Shown: positions 48,148 to 57,114 of the stretch, in pieces
How the letters are laid out: each line of letters begins with the position of its first letter
Numbering within the stretch: the stretch's first letter is position 1
Assembly (NCBI RefSeq): GCF_023277925.1
Contig: NZ_CP063832.1
Coordinates: 2,682,001 to 2,746,000, forward strand
From: Pseudomonas entomophila
GTDB taxonomy: Bacteria > Pseudomonadota > Gammaproteobacteria > Pseudomonadales > Pseudomonadaceae
Direction of reading: 5' to 3'
Length of the DNA: 64,000 nt
Program-made: the position numbers and the translations under genes
Notes under the pieces: generated by a model
What the model was told of the DNA's origin: nothing
Seen by the model: the letters and a program-made list of their open reading frames with translations, nothing else
Database searches by the model: none

Positions 48148-51100
48148 TCACACTGTATCCACCTTCAGCGAATGATCGTTGAGCATGCCGTTGATGATGG
48201 TCGCCGTGTCATGCCCCGCCGCAATCACCCCACCCGCTCCGGCCGTCACCCCGTAATGCTGCGCAAGATCGACACCGGCCAGGTCGATGGTCTGGGTCGG
48301 CGCCGCGCCGGCGACGCTACTGACCTCGATGGTCGATACCACGTTGCTGCCGGTGCCGCTGACCTTGAAGTGCAGGTAGTCGTCCAGCGAGGAGCTGGTG
48401 GCGTTCTCGCCCTGCAGCAACTGTGACAGGTCCAGGCGATCGCTGCCGGGGGTGAAGTCGGTCACGGTGTCATGGCCACTGTCCCCCTTCTGCCAGACGA
48501 AGGTATCGTTGCCGCCGCCACCGGTCAGGGTGTCGTCGCCTGCACCACCGTTGAGCACATTGTCGCCACCGTTGCCGATGAGCGTGTCGTTGTACTCCGA
48601 GCCAATCAGGTTCTCGATGCTGGTCAGGGTGTCCACGCCGGCACCCACCGTGTTCTGCGGACCGGCATGGCCCAAATCCACCACCACGCCAGCCCCCGCC
48701 TTGGCAAAGCTGACAGTGTCGCTGCCCGGGCCTCCGTCCAGCAGGTCGTTGCCTGGCCCGGCGATCAGCAGGTCGTTACCCTCGCCACCGTACAGGTGAT
48801 CATTGCCGGTTCCCGCCACCAGCACATCGCTGCCGGCGCCACCGTTCAAGGTGTTGTCACCGCTCCCTGCCAGCAGCACATCATCACCTGCCGTACCGTC
48901 GAGCACATGACCGGGCTGGTAGGTGATATCGACGTTACCGGTGGCCGTGCCGCCGTGACCGTCGCTGACGGTATAGGTGTCGTGCACCACGTCGTTGACC
49001 GCATTGCTGTAGTCCACCACCAGGCTGAGCTTGTAATTTTCGGCGGCCTTGCTGTTACCCGAGGCGTTGTCGGTATTGACTACGTGAATGCTGTACACCC
49101 CGTCATGGGCGGCGGTGAAACTGCCGCCATCGGCGATGCCCTGGTAGCTGCCACCGGCCTCTTTCCACTCCATCATCAGGTTGCCAGCGGGGCGGTCGTG
49201 GTCGAGGGTGAGGGTTTCGCCCTTGCGCAAGGTGACGGTCAGCGTGTCTTCATCGTTGGCATTGCTGTTGCTGATCATGCCAAGGTAGCCAGCCACCACC
49301 AGCGCCGCGGTCATGGTCCCGGACAGGCTGGTGAACTCGCTGCGCGCCAGGTCGCGGGACTGGTTCTCGGCCTTGTTGGGCGTGCCGTCGAACTGAAGGG
49401 TCTGGGCCTGGGTACCGGCGGTGAAACCTGCGCCCTTGTCGGCGAAACCGGTGTTGAAGAGGGTGGGCGCGGCGCTCAGCCGATCGTGGTCGGCATCACT
49501 GTCGTTGGCCAGCAGTGCCTCGGCCGGCACGCTGAGCGTGGCGCCACTGATGTTGGTGATGATGTGGTCGGGGCCGGCCACTGGGGCGGCGTTGCCGTTG
49601 ATGTTCACGGTCAGCGTGGCGCTGCTGGTGTCCCCGTCGTTGTCACTGGCGGTGAAGGTGAACGTCTCTACCTGGCCGGCACCGCCGTCCTTCGGCGGCG
49701 TGTAGGTGAATTCGCCGGTATCCATGTTCACCAGCAAGGTGCCACCGAGGCTGGTCTTGATGCCGAGGCTGTTGCTGACCGTGTCGAACACCGCCTTGTC
49801 CACACCGCCGCTGGCGGCATAGCCCCCCTGCCCGGCATTGGCCTTTGGATCGTAGGTGTAACCGGTGCCATCCACCACCAGTGCCTTGATGTAACCGCCA
49901 TCGGCACCGAAGTCGCCACCACTCATGAGGCTGCCGGTGATGGGCGCCCCTTGCACGGTGCCGGAGAGCACCGCGCTCAATTGGTTGAGGTCGGTCACCA
50001 CCACCGCGTTGGTGTCGGTGTGGCTGCTGCCGTCATAGGCCAGCGGGTCGAGGTTGCCGGCATTGACGCCACTGCCCATGCCGACGGCGAAGGACTTGAT
50101 GCCGTTGTCGTCGAGGAAGGTTTCCCAGGTGGTTTCGCGAACCGCGGTGATCGTGTGACCACCGCTAGGCTCACCGTCCGAGAAGAAGTAGCTGACATTC
50201 TGCGCACCCACCAGCTTGCCCGAGCTGACGAAAGCTTCCTGGGCTTTGGTTGCAGCCGAGTCGTAGTAGGTCGACCCACCAGCCGTGAGCCCGGCGATCA
50301 GGCTCTTGGCCTCGCCGATCGAGACCCACACCGGGGTCTGTATCGTCGCGCCAGTGGAGAAGGTGACGATCTGTACCTTGATGTCCCCCATGTCATCGTA
50401 CTTGTCGAGCAAGGTATTGATGGCCTGCTTGGCCAGCTCCAGGCGTGTCAGGCCAGGTACGCCAGACCCCGAGTTCATGCTGCTGGAGACATCGACCACC
50501 AGCAGGATGTTGGAGTCCACCTGGCCCGGGGTGATGCTGCGCACCGTGCTTACGACCTTTGGCACGTCGTCGACGATGTTGATGGCGATCATGCTGGTGA
50601 CGCTGTTGCCCAGCGCATCGGTAGCCTTGTAGGTGAACTGTTCGATGACCGTATTGGCACCGTCGTTCGTGCCGCCCGGCGTTTTCGGCGCCGAGGTCAG
50701 GGTATAGGTGTAGGAGCCGTCGGCATTCAACTGGATCTGGCCATATTGACCCGTGGTGTTGCCCACCAGGCTGTAGGTCAGGGCGCCGAACCCTCCGCTG
50801 ACCAAGCCCACCAGGCTGCCGGAAGCGGTTTCGCCGGTCGAGCCCGGCTCGCTACCCGTTACGCTGCCTGCCACCAGGTCGTTGCCATCCTTGTGCAGGT
50901 CCAGCGCGTTTTCGTAGACCGTGACGTCGTTGTCCTGGCTGGCGACCAGTTGGCTGTTCTGCACGCTGATACGGATGACGGCGGTGCTCTCGTCACCATC
51001 GGCGTCACGGAGGGTGTAGACGAAGCTGTCGGCGGCAAACGGTGGCAACACGCTGTCAGGGTTGGCGTGGTAGGTGGCGTTGCCTTGGGCATCGAGAGTC

Positions 51101-54100
51101 AGGTAGCCGTACAGCCCCGTGATCTGTTCACCCAGATGGCCGCTGGCGGAAGTCGAGGTGTCGTGGCCGAAACGCACACCCACCACGTACTGGCCATCGC
51201 CGCGCACATCGGCGCCGATCACATCGTTGGCCAGTACATTGCCGCTGATGTTGCCGCCCTGCTGCACGCCGGCGAAATCATTCTGCGCCCTGGGCACATC
51301 GTCGACGATGCTGATGACGATGGTGCTGGTGGAGGTATTGCCCAACGCGTCCTTCACCTGGTAGGTGAAGCTTTCAGTCACGGTGTTCGGGCCGTCGTTC
51401 ACATGATTGGGCGAGTTCGGTGCCGATGTCAGGGTGTAGGTGTAGGAGCCGTCTGCATTCAACTGGATCTGACCGAATTGGCCCAGGGCATTGCCCACCA
51501 GGCTGTAGGTCAAGCCACCCAGGCCGCCGCTGACCGACCCTGCGAGCGAACCAGAAGCGGTTTCCGCAGTGGAGCCAGGCTCGCTGCCGGTGATATGGCC
51601 TGCCGCCAGGTCGTTGCCATCCTTGTACAGGTCGAGGGCCTTCTCGAAGACCTTGACCTCATCATCGACCGAAGCCAGCAACTTGCTGTCCTGCACGTTG
51701 ATGGTGATGGTGGTGGTGCTTTCGTCGCCATCGGCATCGCGAATGGTGTAGACAAAGTGGTCGGTGGCCCACGGTGGCAACACGCTGTTGGGGTTGGCGT
51801 GGTAGGTGCCATTGCCCTGGGCGTCGAGGGTCAGGTAACCGTACAGCCCCTGGATCGGGTCGCCGACATGGCCGATGGCGGAGCTCGAGGTGTCGTGGCC
51901 GAAGCGCACCCCGACCACGTACTGGCCGTCACTGCGGCCGTCGGCGCCGATCACATCGTTGGCCAGCACATTGCCGCTCACGCTGCCGCCCTGGCTGACG
52001 TCGGCGAAGTCGCAATGAGCCTTGGGCACATCGTCGACGATGCTGATGACGATGGTGCTGGTGGTGGCGTTGCCGAGCGAATCCTTCACCTGATAGGTGA
52101 AGCTTTCAGTCACGATATTCGAGCCATCGTTCACATGAGTGGGCGAATTCGGCGCCGATGTCAGGGTGTAGGTGTAGGAGCCGTCCGCATTCAGCTGGAT
52201 CTGACCGTATTGCCCTACCGCGTTGCCGACCAGGTTGTAGGTCAAGGTGCCCACGCCACCACTGACCGAGCCGGCCAGGGAGCCGGATGCAGTTTCTGCG
52301 GTTGAACCGGGATTGCTGCCGGTGACCGTGCCCGCCGCCAGGTCATTGCCATCCTTGTTCAGGTCGAGGCCCTTCTCGAAAACCTTCACCTCGTCGTCGA
52401 CGGCCGCCAGCAACTTGCTGTCTTGCACGTTGATGGTGATGGTGGCGGTGCTCTCGTCACCGTCGGCGTCGCGAATGGTGTAGACGAAGGTGTCGCTGGC
52501 CCACTGCGGCAGTTCCTGATTGGCGTAGGCGTGGTAGGTGCCCATGCCCTGGGCATCAAGCACCAGGTAACCGTACAGGCCCTGGATCTGGTCGCCCACG
52601 TGCCCGCTGGCCGAAGTCGAGGTGTCATGCCCCGCGCGCACGCCGACCACGTACTGGCCGTCACTGCGGCCGTCGGCGCCGATCACATCGTTGGCCAGCA
52701 CATTGCCGCTGACACTGCCACCTTCGGTGACATCGGCGAAGTCGCAATGCGCCCTGGGCACATCGTCGACGATGCTTACGTCGAGGGTGCCGCTGGCGCT
52801 GCTGCCATCGGTATCCATGGCACTGACGGTGAACTGCTCGACCAGGCTGTTGGCCCCCTGGCCCGTGGCATGGCCCTCGTTGTCCAGCAACTGGTAGGTG
52901 TAGCTCACCACGCCGGTCGCCGGATCATAGCCGGTGATGGTCAGGGTATTGCCCAACGGTGTGGTGATCGACTGTGGGAAACCTGCGGGAGCGCCGCCAC
53001 TCACCACTGTGATACCCGCCACGGTCAGGGTCTGCAGGCCATCGAGGGCGGTCACGCTGAACGTGCCGCCCTGGGCCAGCGCACCTGGGTTGGGGGCGCT
53101 GCCGTCGGTGAGGTTTTTCTCATAGACCTGCAGCTCGCCGCCCTCCACACCGAGGCCACCCAAGGTCACCGGGTCATTCAGGTTACCAACGTCGAGGGTC
53201 AGGATCGCCGTGCTGGTATCGCCATCGGCGTCCTTCAGCGTGTAGGTGAATTGCTCGACGCCGTTGCCACCGCCGTGCAGATTCTTGAAGTCGGTGTCGT
53301 CAGGGTTGAGGGTGTAGGTGTAGGAACCGTCCGCCGCCAGCACCAGGGTGCCGTAGGTGCCGACGAAGGTGCCGGCCACCACCGGGCCGCTGGGGATACG
53401 GTCGGCGCCCTGGGTATCATTGCCCAGCACATTTCCACTCAGTGCCAGGTGTTGCTCGGTGGCGGTCACCGGGTTGCTGTCGTTCACCGCCTTGGGCGCA
53501 TCATCGACGATGTTCACATCCAGGGTGCCGTTGGCACTGCTACCGTCGGTGTCCGTGGCCGCAACGGTGAAATGCTCGCTTAGCCCATTGGCGTCCGAGG
53601 CCGCATGCAGGGTGTAGCTGTAGCTGACCACGCCGGTCGCTGGGTTGTAGCCGGTGATGGTCAGGGTGTTGCCCAGCGCCGTGGTGATCGACTGCGGGAA
53701 GCCCGCCGCCACACCACCGCTAACCACGCTGATGCCGCCCACGCTGAGGGCCTGCAGACCATCCGGCGCGGTAAGCGTGAACGTGCCGCTCTGGGTCAGC
53801 GCACCTGGGTTCGGTGCGCTGCCGTCGGCCAGGTGCTTCTCGAACACCGTCAGCTCACCGCCTTCCACACCCAGGCCACCGAGGGTCACCGGGTCGTTGA
53901 GGTTACCGACGTTCAGGGTCAGGATCGCCGTGCTGGTATCGCCGTCGGCGTCCTTCAGCGTGTAGGTGAAGTGCTCCACGCCATTGCCGCCGCCGTGCAG
54001 GTTCTTGAAGTCGGTGTCGTCGGGGTTGAGGGTGTAGGTGTAGGAGCCGTCCGCCGCCAGTACCAGGGTGCCGTAGGTGCCGACGAAGGTACCGGCCACG

Positions 54101-55200
54101 ATCGGGCCACTGGGGATGCGGTCGGCACCCTGTATATCGTTGCCCAGCACGGTGCCGCTCAGTTCCAGGTGCTGCTCGGTGGCGGTCACCAGGTTGCTGT
54201 CGTCCACTGCCTTGGGGGCGTCGTCACGAATGATCACATCCAGGGAGCCGCTGGCGACATCGCCGTCAGTATCGCTGGCCAGCACGGGGAAGTGTTCGCC
54301 GACCGTGGCATCGCCATTCGGGTGCTGTTCGGCACCTGTCAGGGTGTAGCTGTAGCTGACCACACCGGTCGCCGGGTTGTAGCCGGTGATGGTGAGCAGG
54401 TTGCCAAGCCCGGTCACGATCGAGTGGCCCACGCCGGTCACGGTGCCTGCCGTGATCACATTGATGCCGCCAACACTGAGGTTGAACACGCCATCCGGCG
54501 CCACGACGGTGAAACTGCCGGACTGGATCAGGACCGCCGGATTGCTCGCCGAGCCCTGGGGCAGGCTGGCTTCGTTCAGGGACAGTTCACCTGGCTGGGC
54601 ATTCAAGCCATTGAGCGTGACGGGGTTGTCCACCACCTCGGGGACGGGCGCAGATGGCGAAGTGAATGCCGGCGCCGCCTCATCATTGTGCGGGTCCAGT
54701 ACACCAAGGTAACGGTTGTCCAGCTCAAGGATGCCGTTGAAACCTGCGGTGGGAAAACCAACGATGGGATCGACGCGCGCCGCCACCTCGGTCAGCAGTA
54801 CAAAACTGTGCCCGCCCCCCAGTTCGCCATTGAAGGCACCATGGTGCCCACCCGCCGCTGGCGCTTCGCCTTCCTTGGTCGGGTCGGCCCCTGCGGCAAT
54901 GGCCCGTTGCATCCGCTCGACATCACTGAGCAGGGCATCGCTGGGCGCCGCATTCGGTGCAGGGGCCGGTTGCGAGTGGCTGGCCAACAGTTCCGGGCTC
55001 AGGGCCAGGCTGCTGTCGCGCCCGAGGGTCAACAAACCGCCGTTCTGCAAACGCACGGCCACCGCGCCGGCGGCCCCCGTTTCCAGTTGTTCGCCGGCGA
55101 ACAGGCGATCACCCTCCACCACCAGTCGACGATGGCCATCACCCTCCACTGCGAATACCTGGCCGACGACCTTGCTGACCACACCGAGTAACTTAGCCAT
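48148..55200 (-). CDS. LapA-like RTX adhesin with retention module
   Basis: A 2,350-residue surface adhesin. Residues 1-118 form a LapA-type retention module (MAKLLGVVSKVVGQVFAVEG; AIAAGADPTKEGEAPAAGG) with PAAG at 114-117, which fits the LapG cleavage consensus. Three Ig/VCBS-like repeats of about 240 residues (about 190-815) and three of a second kind (about 815-1545) follow. A von Willebrand A domain (about 1558-1750) has the MIDAS motif DVSSSMNSG. Further cadherin/VCBS-like segments lead to RTX calcium repeats at about 2100-2260 (GGAGSDVLV, GGEGNDLLI, GGAGDDTLT). A T1SS C-terminal signal ends the protein. It is divergent from its secretion genes and probably acts in surface attachment and biofilm. 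Confidence 0.9.
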   Translation of the reverse strand: MAKLLGVVSKVVGQVFAVEGDGHRRLVVEGDRLFAGEQLETGAAGAVAVRLQNGGLLTLGRDSSLALSPELLASHSQPAPAPNAAPSDALLSDVERMQRAIAAGADPTKEGEAPAAGGHHGAFNGELGGGHSFVLLTEVAARVDPIVGFPTAGFNGILELDNRYLGVLDPHNDEAAPAFTSPSAPVPEVVDNPVTLNGLNAQPGELSLNEASLPQGSASNPAVLIQSGSFTVVAPDGVFNLSVGGINVITAGTVTGVGHSIVTGLGNLLTITGYNPATGVVSYSYTLTGAEQHPNGDATVGEHFPVLASDTDGDVASGSLDVIIRDDAPKAVDDSNLVTATEQHLELSGTVLGNDIQGADRIPSGPIVAGTFVGTYGTLVLAADGSYTYTLNPDDTDFKNLHGGGNGVEHFTYTLKDADGDTSTAILTLNVGNLNDPVTLGGLGVEGGELTVFEKHLADGSAPNPGALTQSGTFTLTAPDGLQALSVGGISVVSGGVAAGFPQSITTALGNTLTITGYNPATGVVSYSYTLHAASDANGLSEHFTVAATDTDGSSANGTLDVNIVDDAPKAVNDSNPVTATEQHLALSGNVLGNDTQGADRIPSGPVVAGTFVGTYGTLVLAADGSYTYTLNPDDTDFKNLHGGGNGVEQFTYTLKDADGDTSTAILTLDVGNLNDPVTLGGLGVEGGELQVYEKNLTDGSAPNPGALAQGGTFSVTALDGLQTLTVAGITVVSGGAPAGFPQSITTPLGNTLTITGYDPATGVVSYTYQLLDNEGHATGQGANSLVEQFTVSAMDTDGSSASGTLDVSIVDDVPRAHCDFADVTEGGSVSGNVLANDVIGADGRSDGQYVVGVRAGHDTSTSASGHVGDQIQGLYGYLVLDAQGMGTYHAYANQELPQWASDTFVYTIRDADGDESTATITINVQDSKLLAAVDDEVKVFEKGLDLNKDGNDLAAGTVTGSNPGSTAETASGSLAGSVSGGVGTLTYNLVGNAVGQYGQIQLNADGSYTYTLTSAPNSPTHVNDGSNIVTESFTYQVKDSLGNATTSTIVISIVDDVPKAHCDFADVSQGGSVSGNVLANDVIGADGRSDGQYVVGVRFGHDTSSSAIGHVGDPIQGLYGYLTLDAQGNGTYHANPNSVLPPWATDHFVYTIRDADGDESTTTITINVQDSKLLASVDDEVKVFEKALDLYKDGNDLAAGHITGSEPGSTAETASGSLAGSVSGGLGGLTYSLVGNALGQFGQIQLNADGSYTYTLTSAPNSPNHVNDGPNTVTESFTYQVKDALGNTSTSTIVISIVDDVPRAQNDFAGVQQGGNISGNVLANDVIGADVRGDGQYVVGVRFGHDTSTSASGHLGEQITGLYGYLTLDAQGNATYHANPDSVLPPFAADSFVYTLRDADGDESTAVIRISVQNSQLVASQDNDVTVYENALDLHKDGNDLVAGSVTGSEPGSTGETASGSLVGLVSGGFGALTYSLVGNTTGQYGQIQLNADGSYTYTLTSAPKTPGGTNDGANTVIEQFTYKATDALGNSVTSMIAINIVDDVPKVVSTVRSITPGQVDSNILLVVDVSSSMNSGSGVPGLTRLELAKQAINTLLDKYDDMGDIKVQIVTFSTGATIQTPVWVSIGEAKSLIAGLTAGGSTYYDSAATKAQEAFVSSGKLVGAQNVSYFFSDGEPSGGHTITAVRETTWETFLDDNGIKSFAVGMGSGVNAGNLDPLAYDGSSHTDTNAVVVTDLNQLSAVLSGTVQGAPITGSLMSGGDFGADGGYIKALVVDGTGYTYDPKANAGQGGYAASGGVDKAVFDTVSNSLGIKTSLGGTLLVNMDTGEFTYTPPKDGGAGQVETFTFTASDNDGDTSSATLTVNINGNAAPVAGPDHIITNISGATLSVPAEALLANDSDADHDRLSAAPTLFNTGFADKGAGFTAGTQAQTLQFDGTPNKAENQSRDLARSEFTSLSGTMTAALVVAGYLGMISNSNANDEDTLTVTLRKGETLTLDHDRPAGNLMMEWKEAGGSYQGIADGGSFTAAHDGVYSIHVVNTDNASGNSKAAENYKLSLVVDYSNAVNDVVHDTYTVSDGHGGTATGNVDITYQPGHVLDGTAGDDVLLAGSGDNTLNGGAGSDVLVAGTGNDHLYGGEGNDLLIAGPGNDLLDGGPGSDTVSFAKAGAGVVVDLGHAGPQNTVGAGVDTLTSIENLIGSEYNDTLIGNGGDNVLNGGAGDDTLTGGGGNDTFVWQKGDSGHDTVTDFTPGSDRLDLSQLLQGENATSSSLDDYLHFKVSGTGSNVVSTIEVSSVAGAAPTQTIDLAGVDLAQHYGVTAGAGGVIAAGHDTATIINGMLNDHSLKVDTV
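50560..54630. repeat. internal tandem repeats of the adhesin gene
   Basis: Two sets of three repeat units of about 720-745 bp. The second set (about 52757-52027, 52027-51297, 51297-50564) is highly similar at DNA level. Long blocks are nearly identical, such as those around the CTCGTCGTCGACGAT-type joints. These are protein-domain repeats inside one reading frame, likely to recombine and to confuse short-read assembly. Confidence 0.8.
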
Positions 55201-55686
55201 GAGCGCACGCCTCCCCTGCCGATGGGTTTCTCGCAGTCCAAGGCTGGCGGGTCATGCATGCAATGCCCGACGCACATGGCAGCCGGATCGTTGCTGTCAC
55301 GTGCGTGGGCGATCACGCTCCCTGTGACGACTTCCGCGATAGCGGTACTGGACAATGGCCATCATTCGATGCCAAATTTTTGTCGCCAAATTCCGCTTTC
55401 GCCTTCCTCCCCTGCTTCCTTAGCTGCAAAAAATATGGATCTTTCTCCGAGGCCCGAAAAACGCCTGTCCCAGCCGGTTCCCGTAACCACTTGAATGAAA
55501 CAATGTCGCGGATTCCTTAGACCGCATAAGTTTTTTTTTCGCATATACCTTATGAAAATTTCTTCTTAGCTCGCCTTATAAATGTTCTTAGCTCTGTTGT
55601 TACAAACCTGAAACGGTTTGATTCTTATATTTCGTCATTTTATTGGCGATTGCAGGACATTTTTTAAGACCAGGGAGAAGTACCCC
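55201..55686. promoter_or_regulatory. AT-rich divergent control region of the adhesin/T1SS locus
   Basis: This 486-bp gap carries no gene. Its right half (about 55500-55670) is strikingly AT-rich for this genome. It holds a perfect inverted repeat CAAACC-TGAAAC-GGTTTG (55603-55620) and a FleQ-box-like GTCATTTTATTGGC (55634-55647, roughly 10-11 of 14 bases). It probably holds promoters for both the adhesin and the secretion operon. The individual promoter boxes are not certain. Confidence 0.5.
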
Positions 55687-57060
55687 ATGCGCGTTTTTAC
55701 CCCCATCACCAGTGCGATTTTGTTGGCCATGGCGTGTGCCAACACTCAGGCGATGTCGATTACCGAGGCCGTCCAGAGCGCCGTGGACCAGCATCCTGAA
55801 ATCAGTGCCAGCCGCAACAGCCGGCTGTCCGCCGACGAGGATGTGAAATTTGCCCGCGGGGGGTACTACCCGACCGTCGACCTGGTGGCTGGGTATGGCC
55901 GGCAGCGTTCGGACAACACCAACACCCGAGGTTTCAATGCCGACGGCACGCGCAACCACAATAAAGAGACACTCAGCTACACCCAGTCCGAACTGCGCCT
56001 GCGGCAGATGCTGTTCGACGGCTTCAACACCGCCAACGAAGTCGGCCGCACCGAGGCGGTCGCCACCTCGCGCGCCTACTACACCCAGGCCACCGCCGAG
56101 ACCGTGGCGCTGCGCGCCATCGAGGTCTACCTCGAAGTGCTCAAGCGCCGCGAACTGGTGACCCTGGCCAAGAACAACCTGCAGGCGCACCTGCGGGTCA
56201 ATGACCAGATCGGCCTGCGCAGCGAGCGCGGCGTGGGCAGCACCGCCGACCTCGACCAGTCCCGCGCCCGTCGCGCCCTGGCCGAGAACAACCTGGACAC
56301 CGCCGAGGTCGACCTGGCCGACGCCGAAGCCAACTTTTTCAGTGTGATCGGGCGCATGCCCGACGAGCTCGAAGCGCCAGCCACCATCAAGGGGGAAGTG
56401 CCGACCGACCTGCAGGGCGCTCGCCAGGGCATGCTGGAGAACAACCCCTACCTCAAGTCGGCCCAGGCCGATGTGCAGTCGGCCGAGCAGCAATACGAAG
56501 TGGCCAAGTCGCCTTTCTACCCGCGCCTGGACGCAGTGCTGGCCACCGGCGCCAACAACAACATCGGCGGCCAGAAGGGCCACGACAACAACGACTGGCA
56601 GGCCGGCGTCGAGCTCAGCTACAACCTGTTCCGCGGCGGCAGCGACAAGGCTCGCCTGCAATCCGACGCACACAAGATCAACCAGGCCATGGACATCCGC
56701 AACAACGCCCTGCGCGAGCTGAACGAGAACCTCAGCCTGGCCTGGAACGCCATGAACAACGCCCGCAAGCAACTGCCGAGCGCCCGCGAATACGCCGAGA
56801 CCACCCAACGCGTGCGCGCCGCCTACCAGGACCAGTTCGGCCTGGGCCAGCGCACCCTGCTCGATGTGCTCGACAGCGAGAACGAGCTGTACAACGCCAA
56901 CCGGCGCTACACCGAAGTGCGCTACACCGAAGAGTTCTCCATGTACCGCCTGCTGGCCAACATGGGTGAGCTGCTGAGCAAGCAGCGCATCTCGTTGCCG
57001 CCGGAAGCCATTGCCAAGACCGAGGTGCGCAACGAGGCGAGGTTGCCCGACATGCGTTGA
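55687..57060 (+). CDS. lapE: TolC-family outer-membrane channel of the T1SS (LapE/AggA-like)
   Basis: A 457-residue outer-membrane factor with a signal peptide (cleavage near TQA) and two TolC repeats rich in coiled-coil helices (ALAENNLDTAEVDLADAEAN; SLAWNAMNNARKQLPSAREY). The start at 55687 has an AGGGAGAAG site. It is the first gene of the T1SS operon and makes the outer-membrane pore for adhesin export. In KT2440, from memory, an aggA/lapE gene lies at the matching place without the adhesin, so this channel may also serve a LapA system elsewhere. Confidence 0.88.
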   Translation: MRVFTPITSAILLAMACANTQAMSITEAVQSAVDQHPEISASRNSRLSADEDVKFARGGYYPTVDLVAGYGRQRSDNTNTRGFNADGTRNHNKETLSYTQSELRLRQMLFDGFNTANEVGRTEAVATSRAYYTQATAETVALRAIEVYLEVLKRRELVTLAKNNLQAHLRVNDQIGLRSERGVGSTADLDQSRARRALAENNLDTAEVDLADAEANFFSVIGRMPDELEAPATIKGEVPTDLQGARQGMLENNPYLKSAQADVQSAEQQYEVAKSPFYPRLDAVLATGANNNIGGQKGHDNNDWQAGVELSYNLFRGGSDKARLQSDAHKINQAMDIRNNALRELNENLSLAWNAMNNARKQLPSAREYAETTQRVRAAYQDQFGLGQRTLLDVLDSENELYNANRRYTEVRYTEEFSMYRLLANMGELLSKQRISLPPEAIAKTEVRNEARLPDMR

Positions 57061-57114
57061 GGTCCGACGCACCAGGCTGCCCGCAAGCGTCCAACGCGAC
57101 AGGAGTAGGCCATC

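Noticed and set aside
48472..52305. A 1,277-codon open frame antisense to the adhesin
   Set aside because: It mirrors the repeated, GC-rich adhesin sequence, has low-complexity composition rich in V, A, G, H and Q, and shows no family features.
50560..54630. CRISPR-like periodic repeats
   Set aside because: The units are about 730 bp, in one reading frame and encode Ig/VCBS domains; there are no short repeats with unique spacers.
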